Made by a program: the position numbers and the translations under genes. Shown in pieces: positions 31,339-43,167 of a DNA stretch of 64,000 bases. Below the pieces are notes generated by a model. The model saw nothing but the letters and a program-made list of their open reading frames with translations. It made no database searches and was not told the DNA's origin. Position 1 is the first letter of the stretch. Each line of letters begins with the position of its first letter. Source of the stretch: Podaxis mareebaensis (Eukaryota; Basidiomycota; Agaricomycetes; Agaricales; Agaricaceae). The DNA lies in assembly GCA_018524725.1 (NCBI GenBank), contig JAEUWP010000518.1:1-64000 (forward strand). Reading direction: 5' to 3'.

Positions 31339-34300
31339 TTATAGATTGGTGAAGCCTTCCTTGACTTCCCTGAGCAACGAGTCGACTTGGACTTCAGTTC
31401 GGGGTCGGCCGTCCCCGCGAGCGACGGTTTCATTATCCTGTGTTAGCTTATCGTGATCGGGGACATTCAGATGCAACGCAATTCTCCTGAGCAAGGATTC
31501 CAATTTCGAGGTTAGGTGCGCCTCAATATTCGTTCCGAGATCGGCGATGCGAGTTTCGAGACCGGCGGTACGATTCTCGAGAGAGGTGATACGCGACTCC
31601 AAGGTTCCAAACCTCTGGCCGACGGCGGTCTCCAAGGCGTTAACGCGTGCCACGGTGAGATCCACCTTTTCGCGCTCAAAGCGTGCTGGCTCTAGGTTGT
31701 GGAGTCGGATCAGGGGATGACTAGGGCTGTGATCTGCGCAACCCGGGCCATCCTTCTGTATTGGTAATTCTTTCTCCTCGCAATCATTACATATATATGT
31801 CTCTGGTGCTGAACATGCCATCAGTTGTACCCACCAAGGAAGCGGGATGTGAGACTCACAGCAGGTAATGCAAGCCCAGCACGGAATATCCAGGAGCCTG
31901 GCACAGGAGCCACACAGCAACTCGGAGTCATCTGCCGTGCTACTGCGACGTTCATCAGTCTCATCCATATCCTGGTCCTCCTCGGACAGCAACTCGGTGA
32001 ACATTTTCTTCAAATTTACGGTCATTTGCCTCGCTCTGTTGATAATCCCGGGGAATGAGTACCCAGGTATGTATTGTCGGGATTTGATCAATGTGTGGCC
32101 GACAGTGTGACTGAACGTGTCTCGCTCGGCAGGTTTGTTGATGCACTGAGAGCAAAGATCGAACGAGTTGGACATCTCAGGATCCATGCATGTCAAACAA
32201 ATGAAGCGAGGTTCGATGAGGCTCCCACCACACCCATCGCATGTTACGCCGCTATGGAACGTGGTTGAGTATCCAGCTATACAGGGGACAGTCAAAGAAC
32301 GTACTAATGGAATGGTAGCCTGCGCAGAGACCAGACCATAGATTCCACACAAAGACGGATCATTGCCGGTGGCACGCGAAGCTCCAAGACCCGCCAGTTG
32401 TCCTTCTCCTCCCGAGTAAGAGGATTATGAATCGTAAATCTGCGACGGCGCAACCAATGGCGCCTGTAGTAGTCGAGGAATGCACGCCGATCTGCACTCC
32501 AGGCTTGGAAGTAACGTCGGGACCAAAGGTGTCGCCGGACGAGATGCAGGACGGCCTCACGGAGGAACTTCCAACGAGCTTTGGCTTTGTTCTCATCTTC
32601 ATACAGGATGTGCCGAAACCCCCACACTTCCACAGGGGTACGACGGAATATGAAGGCCTTGATCTTTTTCTTGTGGGCATTACTTTTTGCCGCGCTACTT
32701 GCTGCTTCTTGACCATTTGTCGGAGGGACAATGCTGAATGGATGAGCATCATACGCTTTCCTTGCATCCTCCTTTTGAGAGAAACTTCTCCACTCTCCAA
32801 TGAGCTCCTCATCTCTCTCAACTCGCCTCCCGACGAACCTCACCGACTTATCACCGTCACTCGGCATGACCATATCGAACTCATCAGACTCCCCACCTTC
32901 ACCCTTAATCCATCGTCTCCGACCATATACTGAACGGTTCCCAGTGCTCATCACAGCAAATCCCCTCAGCACACGACAATCTTCAGGGTCGATCTCGATC
33001 TTGAGCTGGACCAAACCGAATCCATGACGGGACTTGACTTTTTTCCCTCGGGTATAGACTCGACCAGTCCAATATCCATCAATCGCACTACGGTAGGGAT
33101 TTGTGTCGAAGGAGTGAGGTGGCCAGTTCCGCCAAACTATACCATAGTCCGGCTGTGAGTCGGGGTCAGAGAAGATCGGGCTGCCTCTTTCTGGATGCCC
33201 AAAGCTCTCGGGTCCCTCAATCTCTCTCTTAGTCTTCGATGTATTCTGCCAGGTTGTAATGAGGCTTTCTTGAGAGCCATATTTCCGCGGGCTAAGCGCA
33301 AAGTCGTGGTACTACGGACGCCTCTCATTAGTTTTTGTCCACAAGTCAGAGGTTCAATCGTCAGCTTACCATGCCTAAGGAAAACGTTTCCAGGTGTACG
33401 TGAAGATCAACATGTGTTTGTTTGGCGACCGCTGGACAGAGTAATCATAAGCAATCGATGAAAGAATGAGCCGCGTATCCATACCTTTGAGAGTTTGAAC
33501 GCGTTCTTCGACAAGATCCAAAATCGACCGAAGGCTTGTAGACATATTTGGGAACTCCTCGGAGTCGACGATGTGCCTGCAGGCATAATGGAAAACTTCG
33601 AGATGTCGCTTGAGCGTCAGGTATAAGAGAGGAAACAAATACTGCGACGACGCATTAACAGAATCACAGATTTGAAAGACGATTGACATACACGTCCGAT
33701 CCTTCTAGGTCCAGTAACGAGTGTAACAGTCGCGGCGCTATCAATATCATACTCTATTCCTGCTAGGTTCTGTCGAAGTCTCTCTTCTTCCGCACCCACG
33801 TAGGCCTCTGTAAGCGAAACGAGCTCTTGGCACACTGGACTGGACTCCTGGCTGGCTCTGGTTGACCGTAGGATGAGTTCTATGACAATGATAGCGCGTT
33901 GTCGAAGATAGCTATCGGCATAACCCCGATTTTCTTGATGGACTTTCTCCCGGAGTCGATCCATCTCTCGGAGGATGAGAATGATCTTATTTTTATAGTC
34001 CGCAAGACTCGTTTCCCAGCCTTTGTGAAGACTGACGTTCAGCCATATCGAATAGAGAAACGGCCAAGAGCTTAACGCTTACCCTTCGCCCAGAATGCAA
34101 CCCAGTGCAGTAAGCTTGATTGACGCTGAGCCTAATGACAGAAGGCTGAGAGGAAGCACACACACCTCCAACCCTTCGGACGCTCAACTGCGAATGCATT
34201 TGCTTCATTGATACTCACAAATCCAGTTCCATCATCATCGATAGCCTCCAAAATTGATTGGAGATTGGCAACAGTGAGGTACTGTAGCGCCCATCGATCA

Positions 34301-35998
34301 TCGCCTGACGCCGGACGACCGGGAAGAGGCTGGATTGCAGAGCCATTTGTAGCGATCGATGTCGGCTCTGGCGTTGTCACTCTCACTGGGGAGGTTTCAC
34401 TGGCTCTTGGGACCATGGCATTGGAAGTGAACTTATCGGTGAAGTAGTCACGAAGGGCCAAGACTAAGTAGCGGGCCTTGACGCTTCCTTTCCAACCCTG
34501 TCAGGCGCCAGGTTAGAGCTGCGTCGGAAAAGCATCTCCATGGGCCAAGAAAACATACCATTTCTTTCCATAGATTTTGCAGATCCTATAATATTCATCA
34601 GAGGGACGAAGGACTTGTCAATTCTCGAAATGGCACATACAGTATCTTTGATCCTGTCATGTCCCCCGGAGAGGAAGCTGACCACATATTCCATGTACTG
34701 ACCCTGTTTCTCCAAGGCTTCCCTGGTGTTACGTTCTTGAATTTCGAGCTTGCGGCCGAAAAGCGTAAAGTTCTTCTCTAACGCCAGGTCTACATCCTCT
34801 AACAATTCCTTTTGCAACTTCTCCTTGACGGAGTCAATGTGACTGTCGTTGCTAGGACTCTCATCGACCAGGTTGTCCATCGTCTCTCCGGATTTCGCGA
34901 TAAGGACTTGAATAAGATCGTCGCGCTCGACAACCGCTTCCGCACCTCCACTCTTTTCAATGAAATCGTGGACCGCCCTTTCGCGTGCGGTTTCCAGCTT
35001 CTCGAATAGCAGATCGAGCTTGCCCTTGATAGACTGAAGGTCAGAGGACTGAGTATCCAACTTCTGGTTGGCTGCATCGACTCCAAGAGCGATGTGGACA
35101 GTAAGAGCCTTATCGAGTTGATCTCGATAGTCCGCAAACTTTGCAGCATAGCCCGCCAAGCGGCCTTGGTAAATCTTGGATTTCAAAGTCTTGGCTATTT
35201 GGTATGAGCCGTAGCCTGAGACAATGAGCGGCGTACCCACCGATAAAGCTCTTCTTCAAGTAGACATCACAAGCCGAGCCACACTCTTTGATGTCTCGCG
35301 CGATTTGCTTCATCAAAGGTTGCATACGATCTTTCAGGACCATGCCGTCGGGTCCGACCTCGTCTGGATCCTTAACTCGACGCAGCCTGTTCCGTGGTTA
35401 ACCCGGGGGAGGGCGAGAGCAGGCCAAAACGTACTGGAACAGGGTGCACATCATCTGCTGCATCTGAATTTTGACAGCCATGACTTTCTGGTTGTTCTCC
35501 CTCCTCGTCATATCAAGTGTCACCACAAGCTTGAATGCGACGACGGCAACTGATGCGTCTGTGAGCGCGTATCTAAAGGGATAGACTTGAGATCCCAGAC
35601 GTACCTCCGATAAAAGGATGGACTTGACTTAGGCCGTCAAGACCTTTCATTACAACCTTGACCGATTCCGTGAATCCAGATATAGCGCTATCAATGGTTT
35701 TATTGTCAAGCGACGCAAACCCGGCAGCGGCAGTGGTAATGACGGCACGATTGGCAGTATAGAATTCGTTCACAAACGATAATGTAGGTGATTCGCTGGT
35801 AGACGCGATAGCATTCCCTACATACATGAAAGAATAACAGTGGGTTTCCGGAGCAGGAGGTAACGATAACCAACACCTACCGATGGCATCGAAGGCTTGC
35901 TCTACCTTACCTGGACCCTCCTTCGAGGCCTCCAGTGTCAGGTAGGCATCGTTCAAAGCAGCTTGCGCGTCAGGAGCGGGGGCAGGTACTGGAGACAT
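31339..35998 (-). CDS. Large EF-hand, Cys-rich (ZZ-like) protein with STAND-type helical N-terminus (1320 aa)
   Basis: Exons: 35998-35881, 35817-35605, 35558-35435, 35386-35241, 35194-34641, 34585-34559, 34497-34166, 34114-34083, 34020-33692, 33641-33485, 33431-33370, 33311-32305, 32251-31860, 31808-31339. All phases agree. The helical N-terminus (residues about 1-390) resembles domains preceding fungal STAND and MLKL-like proteins. A single EF-hand loop, DDDGTGFVSINE, lies near residue 480. The middle is a large domain rich in Trp and Arg. Cys pairs CDGC, CLTC and CSQC and later CGSC, CWAC and CNDC suggest ZZ-like zinc fingers near residues 1037-1170. A coiled coil follows (ALETAVGQRF...LENRTAGLETRI). 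The 51-nt intron 31859-31809 is in frame and could be retained (1337 aa). Calcium and zinc binding are inferred; function is unknown. Confidence 0.82.
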
Positions 35999-36159
35999 TA
36001 GAATCTGATGGCCTGTCACCATGCAATCTTCGTCTGGGGTGCGGTTTTATAGGCATGTTTTGACGCTCGGCAGGACCTTCACTGTGGATTTTGCCACATC
36101 TATCTGTGGATCCCAATTGGCGAGAGATCCCTGTCACTTCAGGTCCATGGCACAACATG

Positions 36160-37660
36160 TACGTTAACTTGAAACAAATTCGAAGCCAGGGACCATGGTT
36201 CTAATCCGTCAGTCACCTTTGAATATGATGCCCCACCGGCGGCTTGAGAAAGCCTCTTATACTTAGCTCCGCCAGCATGATGTTCAGCTCCCAGATACCA
36301 AAAGAGGTGACATTTAGGTTCCATTGTCCAAGTTCGGTTGTGAAAGCAGAGCCGCAGAACGCTTGGTAACATTCAAGCTGTTGCTTCTGTTTATAACTCA
36401 GTCCGCATACCTCAATGAAGTATCTTGTGGCGCACTCACCAGAAATACACCACGTCCTAAAGCCCCGTGACATGCGCCATGGGACACGCCCTATGATGAG
36501 TACCGACAACAACCATGTTACAAGCCATGATCGAAGTGCACGGCCCCTCCATGGGTCCGAGTCTTTTATTGTCGTCGACACTATCCATATGCGGGCCTAC
36601 ATAAGACTCATTCCAGCCCTCGGGCAGGTTGCCTGCGTCTCGGCCGCGCGATTTGTGCTCTGAATAAGTACATTCTCACCCCCAGGCTCATATTCTTGTG
36701 TCACAAAGGATGTACCGCAAATACTTGTTATGGAAAACGTCTGAGAGCAAGGCGGGAATCGCTCCCACCCTCAGAATAGTTCATAGGAGGATGTCCTGGT
36801 TTATATTGGTGCATCGCCCGTGATTGATACCCCGAAGTCGGTATATGGTGATAGTCCTCGATATAGATCTTCCCTGCATGATTATCCCATTGGACAGTCA
36901 AAGCTTCCTAGATTCCTGAATAGGGGTGTTCGCTGTTAGAAACGCAGGATATATATGCTGAACATCCGATTGGAGAGCATAGAAGATTGGAATCGTACGT
37001 TTCCATAACCTCTGTCTGCCCGTGAGAACCAGGATACCTAGGGAGGATTTTCACGTTGAATGATAGCGCGGGGGTACGAGTTAGCTCCATCGCTGACACT
37101 GGAGTCGAACACTTGACTTTGCTCGGCAGAGCGGTGGGAGCGGAGAGATGAATGCACGAACTGATCTTGTCGGACGGTGAGGGACAGGGCGCTCCGCCCT
37201 GGCAGAGATTCGCGCACAACGGAAATTTGCCTCTTAAAGCCCCGTTGCACATTCCACAAGGCACACCTCATGGTGAGCATCAGCGAGAACCATCCTCCCT
37301 GTTGCCATTGCAGCGTATACCTGCTTCACAGGTCCTTTACAGGGTCATTATAACCACTTATATGCGCACTTAGATCGAACCTGTCGTAGCTTCAGCCGAG
37401 TTCCATGTTTCTTGGAGACCCTTACCTCTCTTCACGCCCATAACCTCCACTCGATTTCTCCAGCCAGTCATATGCTAGCGTCGCCAAGTTATTGCTTCTG
37501 CCTATAACATTAACGTCAGCATGGCTGTTTCCTAGGTTGTAAGGAGAACGGATGATCCCCGCATCCTTGTGCAGGGGTGCATATACGCGGATGTTTGATT
37601 CGGAAGGAAACGTTGCAAGATCGTCAGGAATCTTGATTAGCAGAACGTGTTGATTCATCG
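36160..37660 (-). other. Two related degenerate repeat units, possible duplicated gene remnants
   Basis: Plus-strand DNA at about 36455-36600 is similar (roughly two thirds of bases by eye) to about 37228-37372, both starting near TAAAGCCCCGT and ending near TATGCG. On the minus strand each unit contains open stretches: 36581-36213 (122 codons) and 37264-36908 (118 codons, Cys-rich). A short upstream frame starts at ATG 37658. I could not assemble a convincing spliced gene or name a family. It may be a decayed tandem duplication. Confidence 0.35.
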
Positions 37661-39483
37661 TCCATATGCTGCGTATACTCCCTGATGCCGGTCTTTAAGG
37701 TGAAAAAAGAAAAAGGACTTTATGCAATGGGGGCAGCTTTGGCGTCCAAATTAGTTCTAGGTGGGATATAGCACGTGATGTTGACCCGTTGCCTCGATTG
37801 GTCGCTGGTATCGCCGTTAAGTGATAATGGACTTGAATACCTGCGTGCTTCCCATAAACGATTCAGTTGGGGAAGAAGCTTAATAGTGTCCTATGCGCGA
37901 CGTCAGCTGATCAGGGGTACCACATTTATGCAATCAACATTGAGGCGGGACACAAACGGTACAATTTCAATGTTTAGAGCTTTGGGCTGGGCACAATGTA
38001 CTGAGAAGACAATAAAAGTCTGCATGAAAGGCAGTATGGGAGTTATGGACTTATGCGATTCAAGAGTCGGAAAAAAACTTTTTTCCTTCTCCGTGAGAAC
38101 CAGAGCCTTAGCGGTGTTGTCGAGAGTCAGGTTAGCGCGCAGGATAATGAAAGGGCGGTGTCTGTCCGGAGCAAAATCAACAAACGATTTAAATGAGAAC
38201 CTGGTAATCTTCACAACCGAGACCAGTCTAGAATATATCTCTCCCGTTGCCTTAGTCGGCGGAGCTGGAATGAGAGGTAAAAGCGCCGACGGGTCGCATT
38301 CCAAGCGACGACAACTCGCTATGATGCTTGAGTCGCTGGGGAACCATGCCCGTCACGCGTGCCTGAATAAGTGCGCTGCGTGAATGTGGGCAGAGTTTGC
38401 ATAAGACGAGAGTATACCGTGATGGCGTAAAGAGGGTGGGTCATCGCTATTTTCATTGCGGTAGGTTCCATGCGAGTTCGGTACTTTCCCAGCGGAGAAA
38501 GATGGTTTCTGACTCCGCTTGGCTCTTGCGGGTAGGACGTACTTGCACGGCCGACAAATGTAAATTGAAGTTATCATTTGAGTAATGAAATAGAGGTCCT
38601 GTTTATTTGCTTGATATGAAGGGTATTCGAGATCTTTAAGAGCATTCCTCGATTGATCATTCGGCATGACCTCCCTAATAGAAGAGAGGAACGCCATGTA
38701 GCAGTGCAAGAGAAGTCGAATGGGGAGGCCATGGCATTGCCATATATACATGGGTAATTGGTCTTCTTATCTGGGATCAATAATGCGGCCGTCGTCTGAG
38801 AGGATTTTACACCATTTATGGAAAGTCGTTATCACAGAGCTTTTTGTTGAATCCAATTGGAGTTGTCCATCTTGCGACAAAGAGATCAGTCGCATAGGAC
38901 AAGTCATTAATTTCAATTGCTCGAGGACCCGAACGGGATTGAAAACGGTGGAGTTTGAAATAAGCGCCCGGTTGCAGGAATCTTGGCACATAAGGACTCG
39001 CACAGCAGCTGAGAGTGCTGCGAGTGCTAAATGTGGAGTACGTTCGCTGAACAGTCGCAGATCTCGCAGTTGCGGAGGTGAAGAAGCAACGTGCACTTGG
39101 GGGTGTGAGCGGATGACCCCTGAGGAGCGGTGATGGGACGGGCCGTTTGCCGGAATACGTATCCCTGGGGATTATGAGAGTTTAGCGCCTTTTCCCTGAG
39201 TCAAAGCAGTGAGGTGACACGTTCTGACTTCGTTTTGTTGCCTCGTTGTCCTCAGCGCCCACCTGACGACATCACTCACCCGGGACCGCAGCTGCAGACA
39301 AACATTTCTAGTCATTCCAGCTACCCTAGTATCACTGCACAGCCTATTACCCCTTGCTATTTACTACTTGTCTTTCATCCGTCTTCGTTACCACTCTCGC
39401 CACATTGGCTCCCAGACCATCTCTCCTGACCACCACAGCCAGCTCGACTTGCAAGCTGACTCTCTTCCCTGTCATCAACAGCT
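37661..39483. other. Unresolved 1.8-kb stretch
   Basis: Open frames exist on both strands (202 codons + at 37775-38383; 133 codons - at 38304-37903; 137 codons + at 38720-39133), but none shows a motif, good splice structure or clear codon bias. The last 250 bases should hold the promoter of the AAA ATPase gene. I cannot assign a gene here. Confidence 0.4.
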
Positions 39484-42203
39484 ATGGACGCTCTCAAGTC
39501 CCTCATCCAACCCATCGTAGGCGGCGTCGGCGGCTCGTCTGTCGTTGACGGCATGAAGCTCGTTGTCCTCGGCGGAACCGTCGAAACAGCACGCAGGGTA
39601 TCCAGCTCAGCCTGGTACGGCCTCACGTTCTCAACAGCATTCCCTACTCACCCCTCCCTCTAATCACAGGTCTCACTTTGTGAACTGTGAGTCTTGGCGC
39701 TATGACTCACCGCCCAGCGCTCTAACTCCCACCCCCCTCTACAGCTTTCTTCCTCACAGCTCACTTCAGCGAAGAGGATTATCCTTTTGACTGGCTCATG
39801 CTTTGGCTGTCGCGGCGTCCAGAGTGGCAGCGTTCTCGTGAATTTGAGACCACCACACGGACATCTGGGCCCGGCGGCTCATCTGGCATTGACGAATGGG
39901 AAGAGGACGCGGACCAAGACTACAACAGCGAGTTCGACAGCGAAGGCCGCCCCAAAACTCGAGTCGTGTTCCAGCCAACCTTCGATACCACGCACACCAT
40001 CTTCTACCGCGGCCACTGGTTGAGAGTTAGGCGCGGGCGCAAACCTGACGGGTGTGAACAGCTGTCCATCAGGTGAGAACTCTTTTTGGCACCACAGCTT
40101 CGGGTAACCTATTGTTCTGATTCACTATTCCAGTGTCGTTGCCAGGTCGAACAGCATTCTCAAGCAACTCGTGCTACAGGCCAAACGCGAATATGAAGCT
40201 GAAGCTGTACACCGCATTCAGATCTACTTTGCTGACTCTCACGGCTCATGGCGCTGGACGGACTCGCGACATAAGCGACCGATGGCGAGCATCGTGCTGA
40301 ACCCTGGTGTCAAGGAAATGCTACTCGAGGACACAAAAGATTTCCTGCGTTCTGAGAAGGTGTGTCCCCGACCCCACATATACGCTTAATTCAAGTCGTA
40401 CCGTGATGCCCCGGATGCGTCACAGCGTCACAAAGGGAACGGGCGATGCATCACATGTCCTCCGAATTTCCCACGCCCTGATACCGGCGGTTCCGTGCTC
40501 GTCCCGATCGCTTTTGTATCTCGGTATTTTTGGCATTTTTGACTAACCGACGCTTACAGTGGTACGCTGACCGTGGCATCCCCTTCCGGCGTGGTTATCT
40601 CCTTCATGGCGTTCCCGGTTCTGGCAAGTCCTCGCTTATCCATGCCCTCGCTGGCGCCCTCCAACTTGACATCTACGTCGTCTCCCTGTCCGCGTCATGG
40701 ATATCCGACTCGACCCTCACGACTCTGATGGGTCGTGTTCCTGCCCGCTGCGTAGTCCTACTTGAAGATCTCGATGCTGCATTCACACGTAGCACCAGTC
40801 GAGATGACTCCTCGCTTGACGACGACAAGGACAAGGATAAGAAAGACGGTGAAAATGGGGAGAAGGTGGCTGGACCGTCTCGCAGGCGCCGCGATCAGCT
40901 TAGCGATGTCAATACGCTTAGTCTCAGCGGTCTTCTCAACGCCCTTGATGGTGTTGCTGCGGCGGAGGGTCGTCTCCTGTTCGCGACAACCAACCATCTG
41001 GAGCGTCTCGACCCTGCACTTTCTAGGCCTGGACGTATGGATGTATGGATCGAGTTCCGCAACGCCAGCAAGTGGCAAGCCGAAGCCCTCTTCCGCAACT
41101 TCTTCCCCTGCGTCGAGGATGAGCCTCCCATTGATGAATCCGAACTCGAGGGCGTAGACGTCCCAGTCGAGGTTAAAGAGGGCCCCAAGTCCCCCACATC
41201 TTCATCCAGATCATATATCCCTACCCCCCCTGCCCCAACCACATCCACACCTCCCTCTCCTTCGCCCTCATCTTCGCGCCCCTCGTCGTCGCTCTGGTCA
41301 CTTGCATCCTCTGCCTCGTCGTTCCTATCCCCCTTTAGCAGTGCCGAGCCAGAACAGCCTCCTACGACTCCAGTTGCTCCACCTGCAACATCCAAAGCAT
41401 CCAGCAGGAGTGTTAGCAGTAGCAAGTTGAATGAGTTAGAGCAGTTCGGTGCGTCGAACACTGCGTACCGCCCGCCTCCCCCAACGGAGAGCGTGCTGAA
41501 GAGCCGACACTCAGCGGCCCCCCTAGATAAGAAAATGCTGAACGAACTTGCGAAGAAATTTGCGGATGGGATTCCAGAGGAAGAGTTTTCTGTTGCTGCG
41601 CTTCAGGGCTGTGAGCTATTTTTTCTTTTTGACTGGTTTGAACTTCGCTAATGTATATTTTTCCTTCCAGATCTACTTAAGAACAAGTCGCAGCCTGAAG
41701 CTGCTGCGAATGGGGTTGTTGAGTGGGTGGAGAAGGAGCGTCAGATGCGCGAGAGACTAAAGAAGGAGAAGGATGCTAGAGAACAGAGGGAGAAGGCTGC
41801 AGTATGTTTTCAGGCATCTCATCTATTCCTACAATTCCGCTGACCCTTTATTTTCCTCTAGCGTGAGAGGAGACGCCGGGCGGCAGTGGAGAAGGAAAAA
41901 GAAGAGCGTGAGCTCAAGAAAAAGGAAGCGGAGCTAGAGAAGGTTAAGCAACGTCTGGCTGAGAAGGAGAAGGAAGAGGAACTAGAGAGGATGAGACAGC
42001 AGTTGAAGGAGAAGGAAGAAGAGAGGAAGAAGAAGGAAGCTGAGAGACTCGAGCAGGAAGCCAAGGAGAAGGAGGCTGCGGCTGCTGCGGGTGAGGCAAA
42101 ATCTTCGGGAGAGGAAACGAAGGACGATGCGCCTGTGCCTGAGAGTGATGACGAGGATGAGAATGTGTCGCCTTCGTCTGCTTCGGAATGGAGCGAAGCG
42201 TGA
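39484..42203 (+). CDS. BCS1-like AAA ATPase with charged C-terminal extension (741 aa)
   Basis: Exons: 39484-39614, 39670-39686, 39745-40072, 40134-40359, 40560-41610, 41671-41801, 41862-42203. All phases match. The second exon is only 17 nt and is needed to join ...SSAW to SHFVNSFFL. The N-terminus (FFLTAHFSEEDYPFDWLMLWLS) is the BCS1 N-terminal domain, which in mitochondria translocates the folded Rieske protein for complex III. The AAA core has Walker A GVPGSGKSS (residues 251-259), Walker B CVVLLEDLDAAF, and RPGRMD with arginine fingers. An acidic/Lys insert (DDDKDKDKKDG) follows Walker B. After a Ser/Pro-rich linker the last about 140 residues are a long Glu/Lys/Arg coiled coil that yeast Bcs1 lacks. 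Mushrooms have many BCS1 paralogues, so a role in complex III is not assured. Confidence 0.93.
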
Positions 42204-43167
42204 CTAAATGACGGTCGTGCTACCGGCGATTCACAAAAATCCGTTGATGGTGCCGGATTACTAGACGATCTTCCTTCCTCGTTCATACTTGTCTCATCTC
42301 CTTCTCTTGAAGACTCACATATGGACTCGACTGTTGATACAGATGCCTCTGCTTCCGATGCTACGACTTCGACTGCTGCGCTTCCCTCGATGGCGCTCAC
42401 GAGACGACACGAGGCCGGGTTCGCATTGGTTGCTGCTACGATGCCGCTTCCCCGCTTCCCGCTGCTACAAGTGTACATTCTGCACATATACGCACTCGTG
42501 CTTCAACTCGCTTCGCAGTTTGTCTAGATCCATTCACCTCATGTCTTTGCTTTATGACTGATACGTCAATCCCTTCATTTCTTACTCTGGCTCGAATCTG
42601 CTTGGTTGTGTTTTTTTCTCTCTCTCTTTCATTCAACTGTGACATATACATAACGCATTCTCACTTTTTGACAACAACATAAACCCCAATATACATCCAT
42701 CACCCTCCCCCCGCCCTCAAGGGTAGTTGCTTGAACGTTTAATGAACTTTTCTTGTACTATCGTTTGTGGTGAATTTTACGTCTCGCTTGACTAAGTAGT
42801 GGTACTTTGTTTGGGCGTTAGTACTTAGGAATGGTTGCAATAAGGCTTTCCTTCATTGAAGGGTGTACATGGTGTGGTTTATCCAAAGCCGGACTACGGC
42901 AGTGCAAATGAGACAGGTGAGGCAGTGGATGATTAACATTTCTACACAGCGCGCTAGAAAACTCCGTCGTTTCTCCACGTATGGCGGGTCGCATTTTGAA
43001 TACGTGGACGTTTGATACCAGCGTAGTTGCAGCCACGTCTCTTGTTACCACTGGTCACCCTTCACGATAATGAAACCCGTCCGCAGCCAGTTTACCCCAC
43101 TGTCAAAATCCAAATCATATCATATATATACAAGGATGGGTACGAAACCGTGGCCCTCTGATCATAA
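42204..43167. other. Intergenic region
   Basis: About 960 bases between the AAA ATPase and GTPase genes. The first 350 bases are similar in composition to coding sequence, but the only frames are short and motif-free. The remainder has T-rich and C-rich runs. No gene is supported. Confidence 0.55.

Noticed and set aside
35216..35240. A 25-nt intron in the 1320-aa gene
   Set aside because: Too short. The acceptor ACCAAATAG at 35195 gives a 47-nt intron and restores the family sequence AKTLKSKIY.
37775..38383. A 202-codon plus-strand frame as a gene
   Set aside because: The opposite strand is equally open, no motif or splice context supports it, and composition looks random.
41858..42487. A 209-codon minus-strand Ser-rich frame
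   Set aside because: Reverse complement of the Glu/Lys coiled-coil tail of the AAA ATPase.
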